A stretch of DNA of 64,000 bases from an uncultured Gammaproteobacteria bacterium (GCA_913060975.1 CAJXVC010000011.1:62001-126000); one strand, 5' to 3'; counted from the first letter of the stretch, positions 27,831-38,439 are shown. The notes: generated by a model not told the origin, from the sequence alone. A program made the numbers and translations.

Positions 27831-30800
27831 TTGCCGCTATTATTCGCTCGTCCATTGCCAATCGCGGGTTATTGCTATTGGCCGCCTTGTTGTTGATGGC
27901 TGCTGGTTTGCTCAATTTGCGCACCATGCCGGTGGATGCCATCCCCGATCTGTCCGATGTGCAGGTCATTATCCGCACGCCTTTCGCCGGTCAGGCGCCC
28001 CAGGTGGTGGAAGACCAGGTCACCTATCCACTAACCACAGCCATGTTGTCTGTACCCGGCGCGGTCAACGTGCGCGGCTACTCCTTCTTCGGTGACTCCT
28101 ATGTTTATGTAATTTTCGAAGACGGTACTGATCAGTACTGGGCGCGGAGCCGGGTTCTGGAATATCTCAGTCAGGTCAGTGCCGCTTTGCCTGGTGAAGT
28201 AACTCCCGCACTTGGCCCTGACGCCACCGGTGTGGGCTGGGTGTATGAATATGCCCTGGTCGACAGAACAGGCAATCATGACCTGAGCGAACTGCGGTCA
28301 TTACAGGACTGGTTTTTCAAATACGAGCTGCAGACGGTGGAAGGGGTTTCTGAGGTCGCCACCATCGGAGGAATGGTCAGACAGTATCAGGTTGTGGTTG
28401 ATCCCAATCGGCTCAGCGCACTCGGATTGAATCTGACACAGATCAGACAGGCGATTCAGAACGGCAACAGTGAAGTGGGCGGCTCGGTGATCGAAATGGC
28501 CGAAACTGAATTTATGGTTCGAGCCACTGGTTACGTGCAGAGCATGGAAGAGTTACGGAATATTCCTCTAAAGGCTGACGACAGAGGCGTACCGGTTTTG
28601 CTGGGAGACGTTGCTACTATTCAACTTGGCCCGCAACTGCGACGCGGGGTTGCTGATCTCAATGGGGAAGGTGAAGTGGTTGGTGGCGTTATCGTCATGC
28701 GCAGTGGTGAGAACGCGCAGGCAACCATCGCTGCCGTCAAAGCCAAGCTGCAAGAGCTCACTACGAGTTTACCCGAGGGTGTGGAAATAGTGCCAACCTA
28801 TGATCGCTCGGAACTCATCGGTGCGGCAGTGGATAATCTCTACACCAAGTTGATTGAGGAGTTTCTGGTGGTCGGTTTGATTTGCCTGGTATTCCTGTTT
28901 CATTTGCGTTCGTCTCTGGTAGCAATCGCTATTTTGCCGCTCGGCATCATGGCCGCGCTGCTGATTATGCGAGCCCAGGGTATCAATGCGAACATCATGT
29001 CGCTGGGCGGTATCGCGATAGCGATTGGCGCCATGGTAGATGGTGCTATCGTCATGATCGAGAACGTCCACAAACACATGGAAAGGCGTCCCGGGCTGGT
29101 AGGTAAGGAGCGCTGGGATTTGATTGCGGAAGCAACTACCCAGGTTGGTGGTCCACTGTTTTTCTCCCTGCTCATTATCACGCTTAGCTTCTTGCCTATA
29201 TTCACACTGGAAGCTCAAGAGGGAAGATTGTTCGCGCCCCTGGCCTTTACCAAGACCTGGGCCATGGCTGCAGCGGCGTTGTTTTCTATTACTTTCATTC
29301 CAGTCTTCATGGGTTATCTGATCAGGGGCAAGATTCACTCTGAGCAGCGCAATCCCCTGAATCGTCTGCTGACGACTTGTTACAGACCGGTGGTCGGGTT
29401 CATTACCAAACATCCCTGGCCGGTGATTGTCGCCGCTGTATTGCTTACTGCCTCCGCGGCATGGCCGATATCGAGGCTGGGTTCAGAGTTTATGCCGCCG
29501 CTGGATGAAGGCGACTGGATGTATATGCCCACCGCGCGCCCGGGTCTTCCCATTGGCGAGGCAACTCAACTGCTGCAGCAAACTGACCGGATGATCAAAT
29601 CAGTACCTGAGGTGGCCCAGGTATTTGGCAAGATAGGACGCGCGGAAACCGCGACCGATCCGGCTCCGCTGACCATGATCGAATCGGTGATCCGGTTCAA
29701 GCCGGAATCAGAGTGGCGCGAAGGGATGACCATGGAAGACATCCGGGCGGAAATTCGTGAAAGAGTGCAACTGCCGGGAATTGCCAATGTCTGGGTCATG
29801 CCCATCAAAACACGCATTGATATGTTGGCTACCGGCATTAAAACTCCGGTTGGTATTAAAATAAGCGGGCCCGAGCTTGATGTGATTCAATCGATTGGCA
29901 GAGATATTGAAAATCTGCTCGGTGACTTTCCCGGTTCTTCCAGTGTCTACGCTGAGCGGGTTGTCGGTGGGCGCTATGTGGTAGTGGATATTGATCGCTT
30001 GGCCGCGGCGCGCCTGGGTCTCAACATCGCAGACGTGCAGGCAGTTGTGACGTCCGCCATAGGTGGCATGAATGTATCGGAGACCATTGAAGGTCTGGAA
30101 AGGTATCCGATTAACGTGCGCTATCCGCGCCAGGTACGTGATTCTCTGGAAAATATTAGACGTCTGCCGATTATCACGCCGAGAGGCGACCGTATTGCAT
30201 TAAGCGATGTTGCCAGGGTGGAAATAGAAGATGGCCCGCCGATGATCAAGAGTGAGAACGCCCGCCCGAACGGTTGGGTCTATATTGATATCGCCGATAT
30301 TGACGTAGGCAGTTATGTGGGTAACGCAAGAGCGTTTCTTGAGAGCAATCTTAATCTCCCTGCTGGTTATACACTGGGTTGGTCTGGTCAGTTTGAATAC
30401 ATGGAACGGGCTATTGAGCGGCTCAAACTGGTCGTGCCATTAACAGTGGTGATAATTACTCTGCTTCTCTATCTTGCATTTAACAGAGTCAGCGATGTAT
30501 TAATCATACTGGCGTCTCTGCCGGTTTCGATCGCGGGCAGTGCCTGGTTTGTGTGGTATCTTGGCTACGATTTATCAGTAGCGGTTGCGGTTGGAGTAAT
30601 TGCCCTGGCCGGAGTTGCTGTAGAGATAGGCGTGATCATGCTGATCTATCTCAATCAGTATCGGCAAGACTATCTGGACAAATTGGGGCCTGATGAAAAT
30701 CCATCGCAGTCAGGATTGCGGGAAGCTATCCAGCAAGGGGCATTGCAGCGCTTGCGGCCCATTGTTATGACAGTGGCTGCGATCACCGCAGGGCTACTGC

Positions 30801-30970
30801 CAATCATGACCGGACATGGCGTGGGATCGGAAGTTATGCAGCGGATTGCGGCGCCAATGATTGGCGGGATGTTAAGCACAATGGTGCTGACCTTGTGTGT
30901 TATTCCGGCTCTTTATTTACTGTGGCACAGTTTTGCGATTCGCAGTAACAAAAGGGCAAGGGCTGCTTAG
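27827..30970 (+). CDS. cusA: HME-RND efflux pump, CusA-like
   Basis: 1047 aa; MPVDAIPDLSDVQVIIRTPFAGQAPQVVEDQVTYPLTTAMLSVPG; GGIAIAIGAMVDGAIVMIENVHKHME. Confidence 0.95.
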   Translation: MIAAIIRSSIANRGLLLLAALLLMAAGLLNLRTMPVDAIPDLSDVQVIIRTPFAGQAPQVVEDQVTYPLTTAMLSVPGAVNVRGYSFFGDSYVYVIFEDGTDQYWARSRVLEYLSQVSAALPGEVTPALGPDATGVGWVYEYALVDRTGNHDLSELRSLQDWFFKYELQTVEGVSEVATIGGMVRQYQVVVDPNRLSALGLNLTQIRQAIQNGNSEVGGSVIEMAETEFMVRATGYVQSMEELRNIPLKADDRGVPVLLGDVATIQLGPQLRRGVADLNGEGEVVGGVIVMRSGENAQATIAAVKAKLQELTTSLPEGVEIVPTYDRSELIGAAVDNLYTKLIEEFLVVGLICLVFLFHLRSSLVAIAILPLGIMAALLIMRAQGINANIMSLGGIAIAIGAMVDGAIVMIENVHKHMERRPGLVGKERWDLIAEATTQVGGPLFFSLLIITLSFLPIFTLEAQEGRLFAPLAFTKTWAMAAAALFSITFIPVFMGYLIRGKIHSEQRNPLNRLLTTCYRPVVGFITKHPWPVIVAAVLLTASAAWPISRLGSEFMPPLDEGDWMYMPTARPGLPIGEATQLLQQTDRMIKSVPEVAQVFGKIGRAETATDPAPLTMIESVIRFKPESEWREGMTMEDIRAEIRERVQLPGIANVWVMPIKTRIDMLATGIKTPVGIKISGPELDVIQSIGRDIENLLGDFPGSSSVYAERVVGGRYVVVDIDRLAAARLGLNIADVQAVVTSAIGGMNVSETIEGLERYPINVRYPRQVRDSLENIRRLPIITPRGDRIALSDVARVEIEDGPPMIKSENARPNGWVYIDIADIDVGSYVGNARAFLESNLNLPAGYTLGWSGQFEYMERAIERLKLVVPLTVVIITLLLYLAFNRVSDVLIILASLPVSIAGSAWFVWYLGYDLSVAVAVGVIALAGVAVEIGVIMLIYLNQYRQDYLDKLGPDENPSQSGLREAIQQGALQRLRPIVMTVAAITAGLLPIMTGHGVGSEVMQRIAAPMIGGMLSTMVLTLCVIPALYLLWHSFAIRSNKRARAA

Positions 30971-31014
30971 CTCTTTCAACCGGCTCGGCATGGCCGATGT
31001 AATTTTTCTGAAAC

Positions 31015-31052
31015 TGAGTGCCCATTGTCGTTAGTTGATCAATGGGCACTCA
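31015..31052. terminator. hairpin downstream of cusA
   Basis: TGAGTGCCCATTG/CAATGGGCACTCA, perfect 13-bp stem, 12-nt loop; no strong T-tract. Confidence 0.5.
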
Positions 31053-31138
31053 ATAATTCAGGCAGAATATCAAACGTGCAGTAGTGGTATTCATCGATTG
31101 CAGGGCGACGCGCACAAGTGAATCTATTATCAACTTGA

Positions 31139-31483
31139 TTAATGCGTCAGCCGGCTACCCGACAGGATTATGACTGTTCCCATAATCGCCAGACCAGCGC
31201 CAGTAACATCCCAGCCATTAGGGCGTGCGCCTTCTACAAGCCAAAGCCACAATAACGAAGAAACAATGTAAATTCCCCCGTACGCCGCATAGGTTCGCCC
31301 GGCAAAACCTACGTCGATGCGCGTAAGCAGCCAGGCAAAAGCAAGCAGGAAAATTATTGCGGGAAGCAGCCACCAGGCACTTCTGTCTTGCCGTAACCAA
31401 GCCCAAAGGGCAAAGCAACCTGCGATTTCAGCCAGTGCTGCTGCAATGTAGATTATCGTACTGGTTAAGTAGAAATTACTCAT
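31139..31483 (-). CDS. ynfA: YnfA/UPF0060 family small membrane protein
   Basis: [50 protein letters not shown]. Confidence 0.92.
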   Translation of the reverse strand: MSNFYLTSTIIYIAAALAEIAGCFALWAWLRQDRSAWWLLPAIIFLLAFAWLLTRIDVGFAGRTYAAYGGIYIVSSLLWLWLVEGARPNGWDVTGAGLAIMGTVIILSGSRLTH

Positions 31484-31685
31484 CTCTTCAACTCTAAAAA
31501 TTCAAACACACGACAGCAGACATCATTTTTATATTGTTTATAAAAAGATGCGAGTTATGCCGCGCATGTACTGATGCAATCGTTGCGTCCAGACCTGGCA
31601 GATTCTGGTTTATCCCAATCCATTCAAAAAGAAAGCGAACTAAAGGTTTCGGCACGTCAACTTACAAGCTACTGAAAGAACACAA

Positions 31686-32075
31686 CTAGTCATTAAACAG
31701 GCTTTCTATCAGCGGGCATTCGGGGACATCCTCGCCGCTGCATGAGCTGATAGTTTCCGCAAGAATCGCTTCCATCCTCCTGAGCTGACTAATCTTGCTT
31801 CGTACTGATTGCAAGTGCTGCTTCGCCATCTCTTCGACTTCATGACACGATACAGCATTGCGATCGACCAGGCTGAGCAAGCTTTTGAGGTCGTCGATGT
31901 TAAATCCAAGTTCTCGACCTCGTTGAATAAAATGTAATCGTTCTTCATGCCGTTCGTCGTAATCCCGGTAACCGTTTGCAGCGCGTCTTGGCGCGGGAAG
32001 AAGGCCGATTTTTTCGTAATACCTGATAGTTTCGGCATTGCAACCACTACTTGCTGCCAGTTCACCTCGTTTCAT
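31686..32075 (-). CDS. merR: MerR, Hg(II)-responsive regulator
   Basis: MKRGELAASSGCNAETIRYYEKIGLLPAPRRAANGYRDYDE; Cys residues NAVSCHEVEE and CSGEDVPECPLI; divergent from mer genes. Confidence 0.9.
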   Translation of the reverse strand: MKRGELAASSGCNAETIRYYEKIGLLPAPRRAANGYRDYDERHEERLHFIQRGRELGFNIDDLKSLLSLVDRNAVSCHEVEEMAKQHLQSVRSKISQLRRMEAILAETISSCSGEDVPECPLIESLFND

Positions 32076-32127
32076 TGCTGACCTCCGAATCAACTTCCTG
32101 ATTAACAAAATCACTCGATGAAGTGTC

Positions 32128-32158
32128 TTGACTCTGTATTGGCTACAGGGTTTATGGT
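32128..32158 (+). promoter_or_regulatory. mer operator/promoter (MerR-type 19-bp spacer)
   Basis: TTGACT (32128-32133), 19-nt spacer with dyad CTGTAttggcTACAG, TATGGT (32153-32158). Confidence 0.8.
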
Positions 32159-32198
32159 CTCGTCAATCGCGGAACCAGTCAAGTACAGACCGCGAAAA

Positions 32199-32606
32199 AT
32201 GGAGAGGACATTGAATCACTTTCACGAAAAAACCGAGCCGAACTCTAATGAAGTTGGCAGCAGCGGCCGTGGAAAGCTGTTCGCCGCAGGAGGCGTCTTC
32301 GGTGCGCTAATAGCCTCGTCGTGCTGCATCGTGCCGCTGGTTCTTGTATCGCTGGGTATTTCTGGTACCTGGATCGGCAGTCTGACAGCGCTGGAACCCT
32401 ACAAGCCACTCTTTTTGGCGGTAACGGGATTGGCGTTGGCGGCTGGTTTCTGGCACGTCTATTTCAAACCGAAACCAGCTTGTGCAGACGAGAGCTATTG
32501 CGCGCGTCCCCTGTCGGGGCTGATTACCCATTTTGCCCTCTGGATTGCTACCGTCATTGCACTGCTCTCGGCCACTATCGATTTTTGGGCCCCATTGTTC
32601 TATTAA
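32199..32606 (+). CDS. merT: mercuric transport protein MerT
   Basis: LIASSCCIVPLVLVSLGISGTWIGSLTALEPYKP; start could also be TTG 32211. Confidence 0.9.
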   Translation: MERTLNHFHEKTEPNSNEVGSSGRGKLFAAGGVFGALIASSCCIVPLVLVSLGISGTWIGSLTALEPYKPLFLAVTGLALAAGFWHVYFKPKPACADESYCARPLSGLITHFALWIATVIALLSATIDFWAPLFY

Positions 32607-32620
32607 CAGGAGATACGATT

Positions 32621-32959
32621 ATGAAAAGATTCATTATTACTTTGTCTGCTCTCACTTTTTTCGCTATCAGCGGAGTTTCCACGTTGGCACTCATGCCAAC
32701 GCAGCAAAAAGAAGCCAACAGTAGTTCGCAGGCAATTGCGGAAGAAAAGACAGCCACTTTCAACGTGGAAAACATGACCTGCGCAACGTGCCCGATAACT
32801 GTTCGCAAGGCAATGGAACAGGTGAGTGGTGTGAAATCGGTAGCTGTAGACTACGAGAGCAAGACGGCCACTGTTGTGTTCGATCCCAATGTGGCAACGC
32901 CCGCGAAAATTGGCGCCGCGTCCACCAACGCAGGATATCCTGCCAAACCAGTTACATAG
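32621..32959 (+). CDS. merP: periplasmic mercury-binding protein MerP
   Basis: HMA motif TFNVENMTCATCPITVRKAMEQVSGV. Confidence 0.93.
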   Translation: MKRFIITLSALTFFAISGVSTLALMPTQQKEANSSSQAIAEEKTATFNVENMTCATCPITVRKAMEQVSGVKSVAVDYESKTATVVFDPNVATPAKIGAASTNAGYPAKPVT

Positions 32960-32965
32960 TCCCCG

Positions 32966-33202
32966 TTGCAGCAGCGGACATTACTGCATCTGGGAATCGT
33001 CGGTACAGTGATATTAGCGCTGTGCTGTTTTACTCCTGTGCTGGTGATTCTGTTTGCTGTTGCAGGATTGTCAGCATTAACCGGCTATCTGGATTATGTG
33101 CTGTTTCCAGCACTCGGATTGTTACTCTGTCTGACAATTTACGCGGCATGGAAATCAAAGCGAACAGGTTGTGATACCAGCACTGGCGACCAGGACTTAT
33201 GA
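32966..33202 (+). CDS. merF: mercury transporter MerF
   Basis: VGTVILALCCFTPVLVILFAVAGLSALTGYLDYVLFP. Confidence 0.88.
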   Translation: MQQRTLLHLGIVGTVILALCCFTPVLVILFAVAGLSALTGYLDYVLFPALGLLLCLTIYAAWKSKRTGCDTSTGDQDL

Positions 33203-33229
33203 GAACTTCTCCAATCAGGATTAAAGTAT

Positions 33230-34642
33230 ATGAATAACACGAACCCGGAATTGTTGGTTGTCGGTGCAGGATCTGCCGGATTTTCAGCGGCAATTACAGC
33301 AGCAGAAACAGGTGCAAGCGTAGTGATTGCCGGTAACGGTACCATCGGTGGTACCTGTGTCAACGTAGGCTGTGTGCCCTCGAAAACGCTCATTCGCGCC
33401 ATGGAAGTTATCCAGAATGGCAATGAAGCCAGCCGATTTGAGGGCGTGGAGGGCGCCGCACGCGTCGTCGATTGGCAAGCTCTGGTTCGTCAAAAACAGC
33501 AATTGGTGGATGACCTGCGCAAGGCCAAATACACAGACTTGCTTCCCCAATATCCGAATATCTCGCTGGTTTCAGGAACGGCAAAATTCACCGGCAACTC
33601 AGCGACTGAAATGTTGGTTGCTGACGAGCTGTTTCATCCGCAAAAAGTAATTATTACCACAGGGTCTTCGCCTGCATTGCCTCCAATCAACGGAATTCAG
33701 GCGATAGATGTGCTGGACAGTACCCAGGCTTTGGAAATGACAAGTTTACCCGAATCACTACTGGTTATCGGCGGTGGTGTTATTGGTTGTGAACTGGGAC
33801 AAATGTTTGCCAGAGCCGGTGTGAGGGTCACTATTTGCTGCCGTAGCCGTTTGCTGCCCGGCACAGATCCTCTGGTAAGCCAGCTGTTAGCCGATCAGTT
33901 TCGCAAGGAAGGAATTACAGTGTGTGAAGGAGTTGGTTATCAGGAAATCCTTCAGGAAGGGAGTGTGGTGAAGCTGAGCTGTAAAACTGAAGAAGGTCTT
34001 CAGATTATTGAGTCTGAACGTGTCCTGGCAGCATCCGGTCGAAAACCTAATATCAGATCGCTCCATTTGGAAAAAGCAGGCATCGAAGTCAATGCAGAGG
34101 GTGGTATAAAAACCAATTCTTACATGCAAACTACAAATAATGATGTTTATGCCGCCGGGGACGTAACGGGTGCCGATATGTTTGTTTACATGGCAGCCTA
34201 TGGGGCCAAACTGGCTGCGAGAAATGCTTTGAAGGGTAACGCCGGTGCGTATAGTAATAAAACAATGCCTTCGGTAGTATTTACAGATCCTCAGTTTGCC
34301 GCTGTTGGATTGACGGAAGCGCAAGCTGTCGCAGAAGGTATCGATGTTGAAACAAGCACGGTCAGTCTGGATCAGATACCGAGATTTATAACGTCCCGAA
34401 AAACTCAAGGTTTCATCAAGTTGGTGGCTGAAACTGGCTCGAAAAGAATTTTGGGAGCGACTGTATTGGCACCAGAAGCTGGAGATAGCATACAGACGAT
34501 TGCCGTGGCGCTGAAAGCCGGATTCACTTCAGTTGAGTTGGGGGATATGCTTTTTCCCTATCTGACAGCGGTTGAAGGGCTTAAGCTGGCGGCGCAGGGA
34601 TTTAGTAAAGACGTGAGCAAGCTCTCCTGCTGTGCGGGTTAG
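33230..34642 (+). CDS. merA: mercuric reductase MerA (no N-terminal HMA domain)
   Basis: GTCVNVGCVPSKTLIRA; C-terminal KLSCCAG; FAD/NAD motifs GAGSAG and GGGVIGCELGQ. Confidence 0.95.
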   Translation: MNNTNPELLVVGAGSAGFSAAITAAETGASVVIAGNGTIGGTCVNVGCVPSKTLIRAMEVIQNGNEASRFEGVEGAARVVDWQALVRQKQQLVDDLRKAKYTDLLPQYPNISLVSGTAKFTGNSATEMLVADELFHPQKVIITTGSSPALPPINGIQAIDVLDSTQALEMTSLPESLLVIGGGVIGCELGQMFARAGVRVTICCRSRLLPGTDPLVSQLLADQFRKEGITVCEGVGYQEILQEGSVVKLSCKTEEGLQIIESERVLAASGRKPNIRSLHLEKAGIEVNAEGGIKTNSYMQTTNNDVYAAGDVTGADMFVYMAAYGAKLAARNALKGNAGAYSNKTMPSVVFTDPQFAAVGLTEAQAVAEGIDVETSTVSLDQIPRFITSRKTQGFIKLVAETGSKRILGATVLAPEAGDSIQTIAVALKAGFTSVELGDMLFPYLTAVEGLKLAAQGFSKDVSKLSCCAG

Positions 34643-34666
34643 TAAAGTTAAATATTTACTGGTTTC

Positions 34667-34688
34667 AAAAATAATTATAATTATTTTT
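34667..34688. terminator. A/T-only 22-bp perfect palindrome just after merA
   Basis: AAAAATAATTATAATTATTTTT. Confidence 0.4.
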
Positions 34689-35115
34689 GCGAAGCTACAG
34701 TTCAGAGCGCTGATCCACTGTAGTAGCGTATGGAGTTATTAATCGCGTTGCTATGATTGCCAGTATCCAATTAGGGAGTAAAACCAAAATAAGTCACTGT
34801 GAGTGATGCCAAGCTGAATCGTTGGCAAAAGATGTTGCTGAGGACATAATCGAACCACTGGCACGAGGATGTTTCAGAACAGGTGTTCACTGAAACTCTA
34901 GATAAATTAATGTATTGCAACATCGAGCTTAGGGTGAGCCAAGAAGCGAGCTAAAAAAATCTGGATCCTTTGGAAATAATGCGAAAGCATTTGGTGAAAA
35001 CCCGGTCTTTATAGCTTGAAGGAAAAACTGGCGAACTACCTTAGAAATCTCCTTGACTTTCAAGTGGGTTTAGGTGGTTAAATACATAGATGTAACGAAG
35101 TCAATGTGACTATTC

Positions 35116-35499
35116 ATGCCTCAGAAAATTTTGATCAGTCTGCTTATAATGCTTTTGGTGGCCCCACTGAATACCAGTGCGGCTGCTTGGATGGCAATGA
35201 GCATGAGCAATTCAGAACAGCATGTTCAGCATATGACTATGCCAGACTTTGATCACAGCTTACACATGAGTGCTACGCGCGGTGAATCGTCTGCTCATTC
35301 TCAAGTTTCGCAGGCGCATGAGCATGATGCTTCCGACTGCGAAGAACATTGTGCATCCTGCACCAACCACTGTTCCAGTCTGGGAATTATGACCTCCACT
35401 ATGGGTCCGTTCAACCTTGAAAGCCACAGACTCGGAGCCATACCCGGTACCACGTTCAATCGTTCAGACCTCCTCTTCAGGCCGCCGATCCTCGCTTGA
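35116..35499 (+). CDS. small secreted Cys/His/Met-rich protein, CopL-like
   Basis: HVQHMTMPDFDHSLHM, DCEEHCASCTNHCSS, C-terminal LLFRPPILA; upstream of copAB. Confidence 0.7.
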   Translation: MPQKILISLLIMLLVAPLNTSAAAWMAMSMSNSEQHVQHMTMPDFDHSLHMSATRGESSAHSQVSQAHEHDASDCEEHCASCTNHCSSLGIMTSTMGPFNLESHRLGAIPGTTFNRSDLLFRPPILA

Positions 35500-35672
35500 G
35501 GGTCAGCGGGCCAATTAATCATTCTTTTAGATAGATAACAGTTTGCTTTCCGTCCGTTTCATTGACGTGGAACGGTTGACTGTAGCGTATCTGCCCCTGA
35601 TCTTGATTCCTGTTTAATTCAATCAAACTGGCAATTGCCTGTGCCAGACATAAACAAGATTAGGAGTATCTA

Positions 35673-37433
35673 ATGCAGTACAAAGACTGGCGTCAGCGGT
35701 TGCTGAATACGCCAAGCAATTATCACGTTAATTCCAGACGACGCTTTGTGCAGGGGCTTGCTGCTGGTGGGGTTCTTGGTGCAATGCCACTTGGCCAACT
35801 GGCATATGGTCAGGGCGCGTCCTCGGGAAATTCTGATGTGCCAGTGTTGAGAGGAACCACGTTCAATCTCACCATTGACCGATTGCCTGTCAATTTTACC
35901 GGAGTGCCGAGAATGGCCACTGCCATAAACGGCACATTGCCGGGTCCTACGCTGCGGTGGAAAGAAGGTGACACTGTCACAATCAACGTGACTAACCGCC
36001 TGTCAGAAACAACATCGGTCCACTGGCATGGCATGATTTTGCCCTACACCATGGATGGTGTGCCGGGACTAAGCTACCCGGGTATTAAGCCGGGCGAAAC
36101 CTTTCAATACCGCTTCAAAGTTCAGCAAAGCGGTACCTACTGGTATCACTCACACTCCGGCTTTCAGGAGATGACGGGCATGTACGGGGCGATCATCATC
36201 GACCCTGCTGAAGAGGATCGTATTCAGGCGGACCGGGATCACGTCATTCTGCTTTCCGAATGGACTGATGAAGATCCGCATTATGTTTTTCAGAAACTGA
36301 AAACCATGGGGCATTTGTATAACTTCAATCAACCGACACTACCTGGACTCCTCGAAGATATTGCCCGAGACGGAATGCAAACTGCATTAAGCAGGCGTGA
36401 CATGTTTAATGCGATGCGCATGAAGCCTACTGATCTTGCCGACCTGTCGGCTGAGACTTTGACCTATTTGATGAATGGTGTGACTCCAAGCGGGAATAGC
36501 ACGAAGTTGTTCAGCCCTGGCGAGAGAGTTCGATTGCGCGTCATCAATGGATCAGGCAATACGTTTTTTGATCTGCGGATTCCTGAATTGCCAATGACCG
36601 TCGTGCAAGTAGATGGCATTGATGTGGAACCGATAACCGTTGACGAATTTCGGCTTGGACCCGGCGAAACTTACGATGTGATTGTCAGGCCTATTGAAGA
36701 TGCCTATTCCATTTTTGCCGAAACCATGGAGCGCACAGGCTATGCGCTGGGCACCCTGGCAACACGTCCGGGCCTCAGGGCAGCAATTCCGGAACGGCGC
36801 CAGGCCCAATGGCTTTCCATGATTGACATGATGGGCAATATGTCAGGTCAGGGCCATGACATGGGCAACATGGAGCATGCAGGGGAGCATGGTGCCATGA
36901 ATAGTCCTGCAGTGACCGTTCGTCACGCCAGTTCCGAATTTGGCGCCAGTACGGATATGAGGGTTGATAGCCCGCGAACCAATCTGGATGAGCCGGGGGT
37001 TGGACTTCGTGAAACATCCAGAAGGGTGCTAACTCTGTCTGACTTGCAATCACTGGATGGTGAAGTCGACGGGCGCGAACCCGAAAGAGAGATCGAACTG
37101 CATCTTACCGGAAACATGGAACGTTATAGTTGGTCTATCGATGGGCTTGAATACGGTAAATCGACGCCGGTACATTTTCGACATGGCGAGAAACTTCGTG
37201 TTCATTTGCACAATGACACGATGATGACCCACCCGATGCATCTGCACGGTATGTGGAGCGATCTGGAGGATGCCAATGGCAACTTTCTGACTCGCCGCCA
37301 TACCATCCCGGTTCAACCGGCGCAGCGTGTCAGTTTCAGTGTGACTGCGGATGCACTTGGTCGCTGGGCCTGGCACTGTCATTTGTTATTGCACATGGAT
37401 GCGGGCATGTTCAGGGAGGTAATAGTCACATGA
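35673..37433 (+). CDS. copA: copper-resistance multicopper oxidase CopA
   Basis: Tat-type RRRFVQGLAAGG; HWHG, HSHSG, HPMHLHG, HCHLLLHMDAGM copper motifs; Met-rich insert. Confidence 0.94.
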   Translation: MQYKDWRQRLLNTPSNYHVNSRRRFVQGLAAGGVLGAMPLGQLAYGQGASSGNSDVPVLRGTTFNLTIDRLPVNFTGVPRMATAINGTLPGPTLRWKEGDTVTINVTNRLSETTSVHWHGMILPYTMDGVPGLSYPGIKPGETFQYRFKVQQSGTYWYHSHSGFQEMTGMYGAIIIDPAEEDRIQADRDHVILLSEWTDEDPHYVFQKLKTMGHLYNFNQPTLPGLLEDIARDGMQTALSRRDMFNAMRMKPTDLADLSAETLTYLMNGVTPSGNSTKLFSPGERVRLRVINGSGNTFFDLRIPELPMTVVQVDGIDVEPITVDEFRLGPGETYDVIVRPIEDAYSIFAETMERTGYALGTLATRPGLRAAIPERRQAQWLSMIDMMGNMSGQGHDMGNMEHAGEHGAMNSPAVTVRHASSEFGASTDMRVDSPRTNLDEPGVGLRETSRRVLTLSDLQSLDGEVDGREPEREIELHLTGNMERYSWSIDGLEYGKSTPVHFRHGEKLRVHLHNDTMMTHPMHLHGMWSDLEDANGNFLTRRHTIPVQPAQRVSFSVTADALGRWAWHCHLLLHMDAGMFREVIVT

Positions 37434-38410
37434 GGCATTTCAATAAGGTTTCAAAATTACCTAATCAATTGGCATTGCTGATATCGGTGCTGGTGCTGTC
37501 GAGCGTGGCAGTCGCCCAGGATCATTCGGGGCATGTTCAGTCACCGTCCGAAGATGAGAAGGAAAATAGCGTCCATGCCGAGTCGCAGCTTCATGCGGGG
37601 CATGAAGTCGGAAATACCCCCGTCACGCCCTCGGAATCCAGGCAAATGGAATCAATGCAGATGGAGATGACTCAGGAAGCAGGGAGTGAGGGGGCAAGAG
37701 ATCCTCATGCCTATTCGGGCGGCTACACTCGATCAGCAGGGCCCTACTCATTACCGGAAGCTGAGCAACTGCATCTGGCGGATGAAGAGATTCTCAGAGG
37801 CGTCTGGATAGATCGGCTGGAAACTCGCCAAGGTGATGCTGAGGATTTTCAGGAGCTTGCAGGACGTGTCTGGCTGGGTAACAGCTATCAACGCGTCATG
37901 TTGCGCACAGAGCTGGAATGGCGCGACCAGACGATTGAAGAATCCAAAACCGAACTTCTCTATACACGTGCCTTGTCACCCTTTTGGAATCTGGAAGTTG
38001 GCGGTCGTATTGATCATGGCGACAAAGAGCATAGGGAATGGTTCGCCTTCGGCGTTGCAGGGCTGGCGCCGTACTGGTTTGAGTTGAGTGCGACGGCCTA
38101 TGTGAGTCCAGAGGGTCATTCTGCAGCGACGCTAGAGGGGGAATATGATTTATACCTGGGTCAGCGGCTGATCTTGCAGCCCAGGATGGAGCTGGATTTT
38201 TATGGCGATTCAGATCTCGAGGCTGGTCATGGCAAAGGGCTATCCAAAAGCCTGATGGGATTTCGCCTGCGTTATGACTACGACCGGCAGTTCTCTCCTT
38301 ATGTCGGTTACGAACGCGTCCACCGGCACGGCGAGACAGCAGGTGTCTTTGAGCCATTCGGGCAACATCGTGAAAACCAGTTGATCGCCGGGTTCCGGCT
38401 CTGGTTCTAA
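37430..38410 (+). CDS. copB: outer membrane copper-resistance protein CopB
   Basis: ATGA overlap with copA; WLGNSYQRVMLRTELEWRDQTIEESKTELLYTRALSPFWNLEVGGR; GFRLWF end. Confidence 0.92.
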   Translation: MRHFNKVSKLPNQLALLISVLVLSSVAVAQDHSGHVQSPSEDEKENSVHAESQLHAGHEVGNTPVTPSESRQMESMQMEMTQEAGSEGARDPHAYSGGYTRSAGPYSLPEAEQLHLADEEILRGVWIDRLETRQGDAEDFQELAGRVWLGNSYQRVMLRTELEWRDQTIEESKTELLYTRALSPFWNLEVGGRIDHGDKEHREWFAFGVAGLAPYWFELSATAYVSPEGHSAATLEGEYDLYLGQRLILQPRMELDFYGDSDLEAGHGKGLSKSLMGFRLRYDYDRQFSPYVGYERVHRHGETAGVFEPFGQHRENQLIAGFRLWF

Positions 38411-38439
38411 ACAATGAAAATTTATCCTGGAGAAACTAT

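Noticed and set aside
28769-29413. 214-aa minus-strand ORF
   Set aside because: Lies wholly inside cusA on the opposite strand; composition is a shadow of the RND coding frame.
35053-35083. TTGACT-19-TTAAAT upstream of the CopL-like gene at 35116
   Set aside because: Spacing resembles MerR promoters but the spacer has no dyad and the -10 is weak; probably chance.
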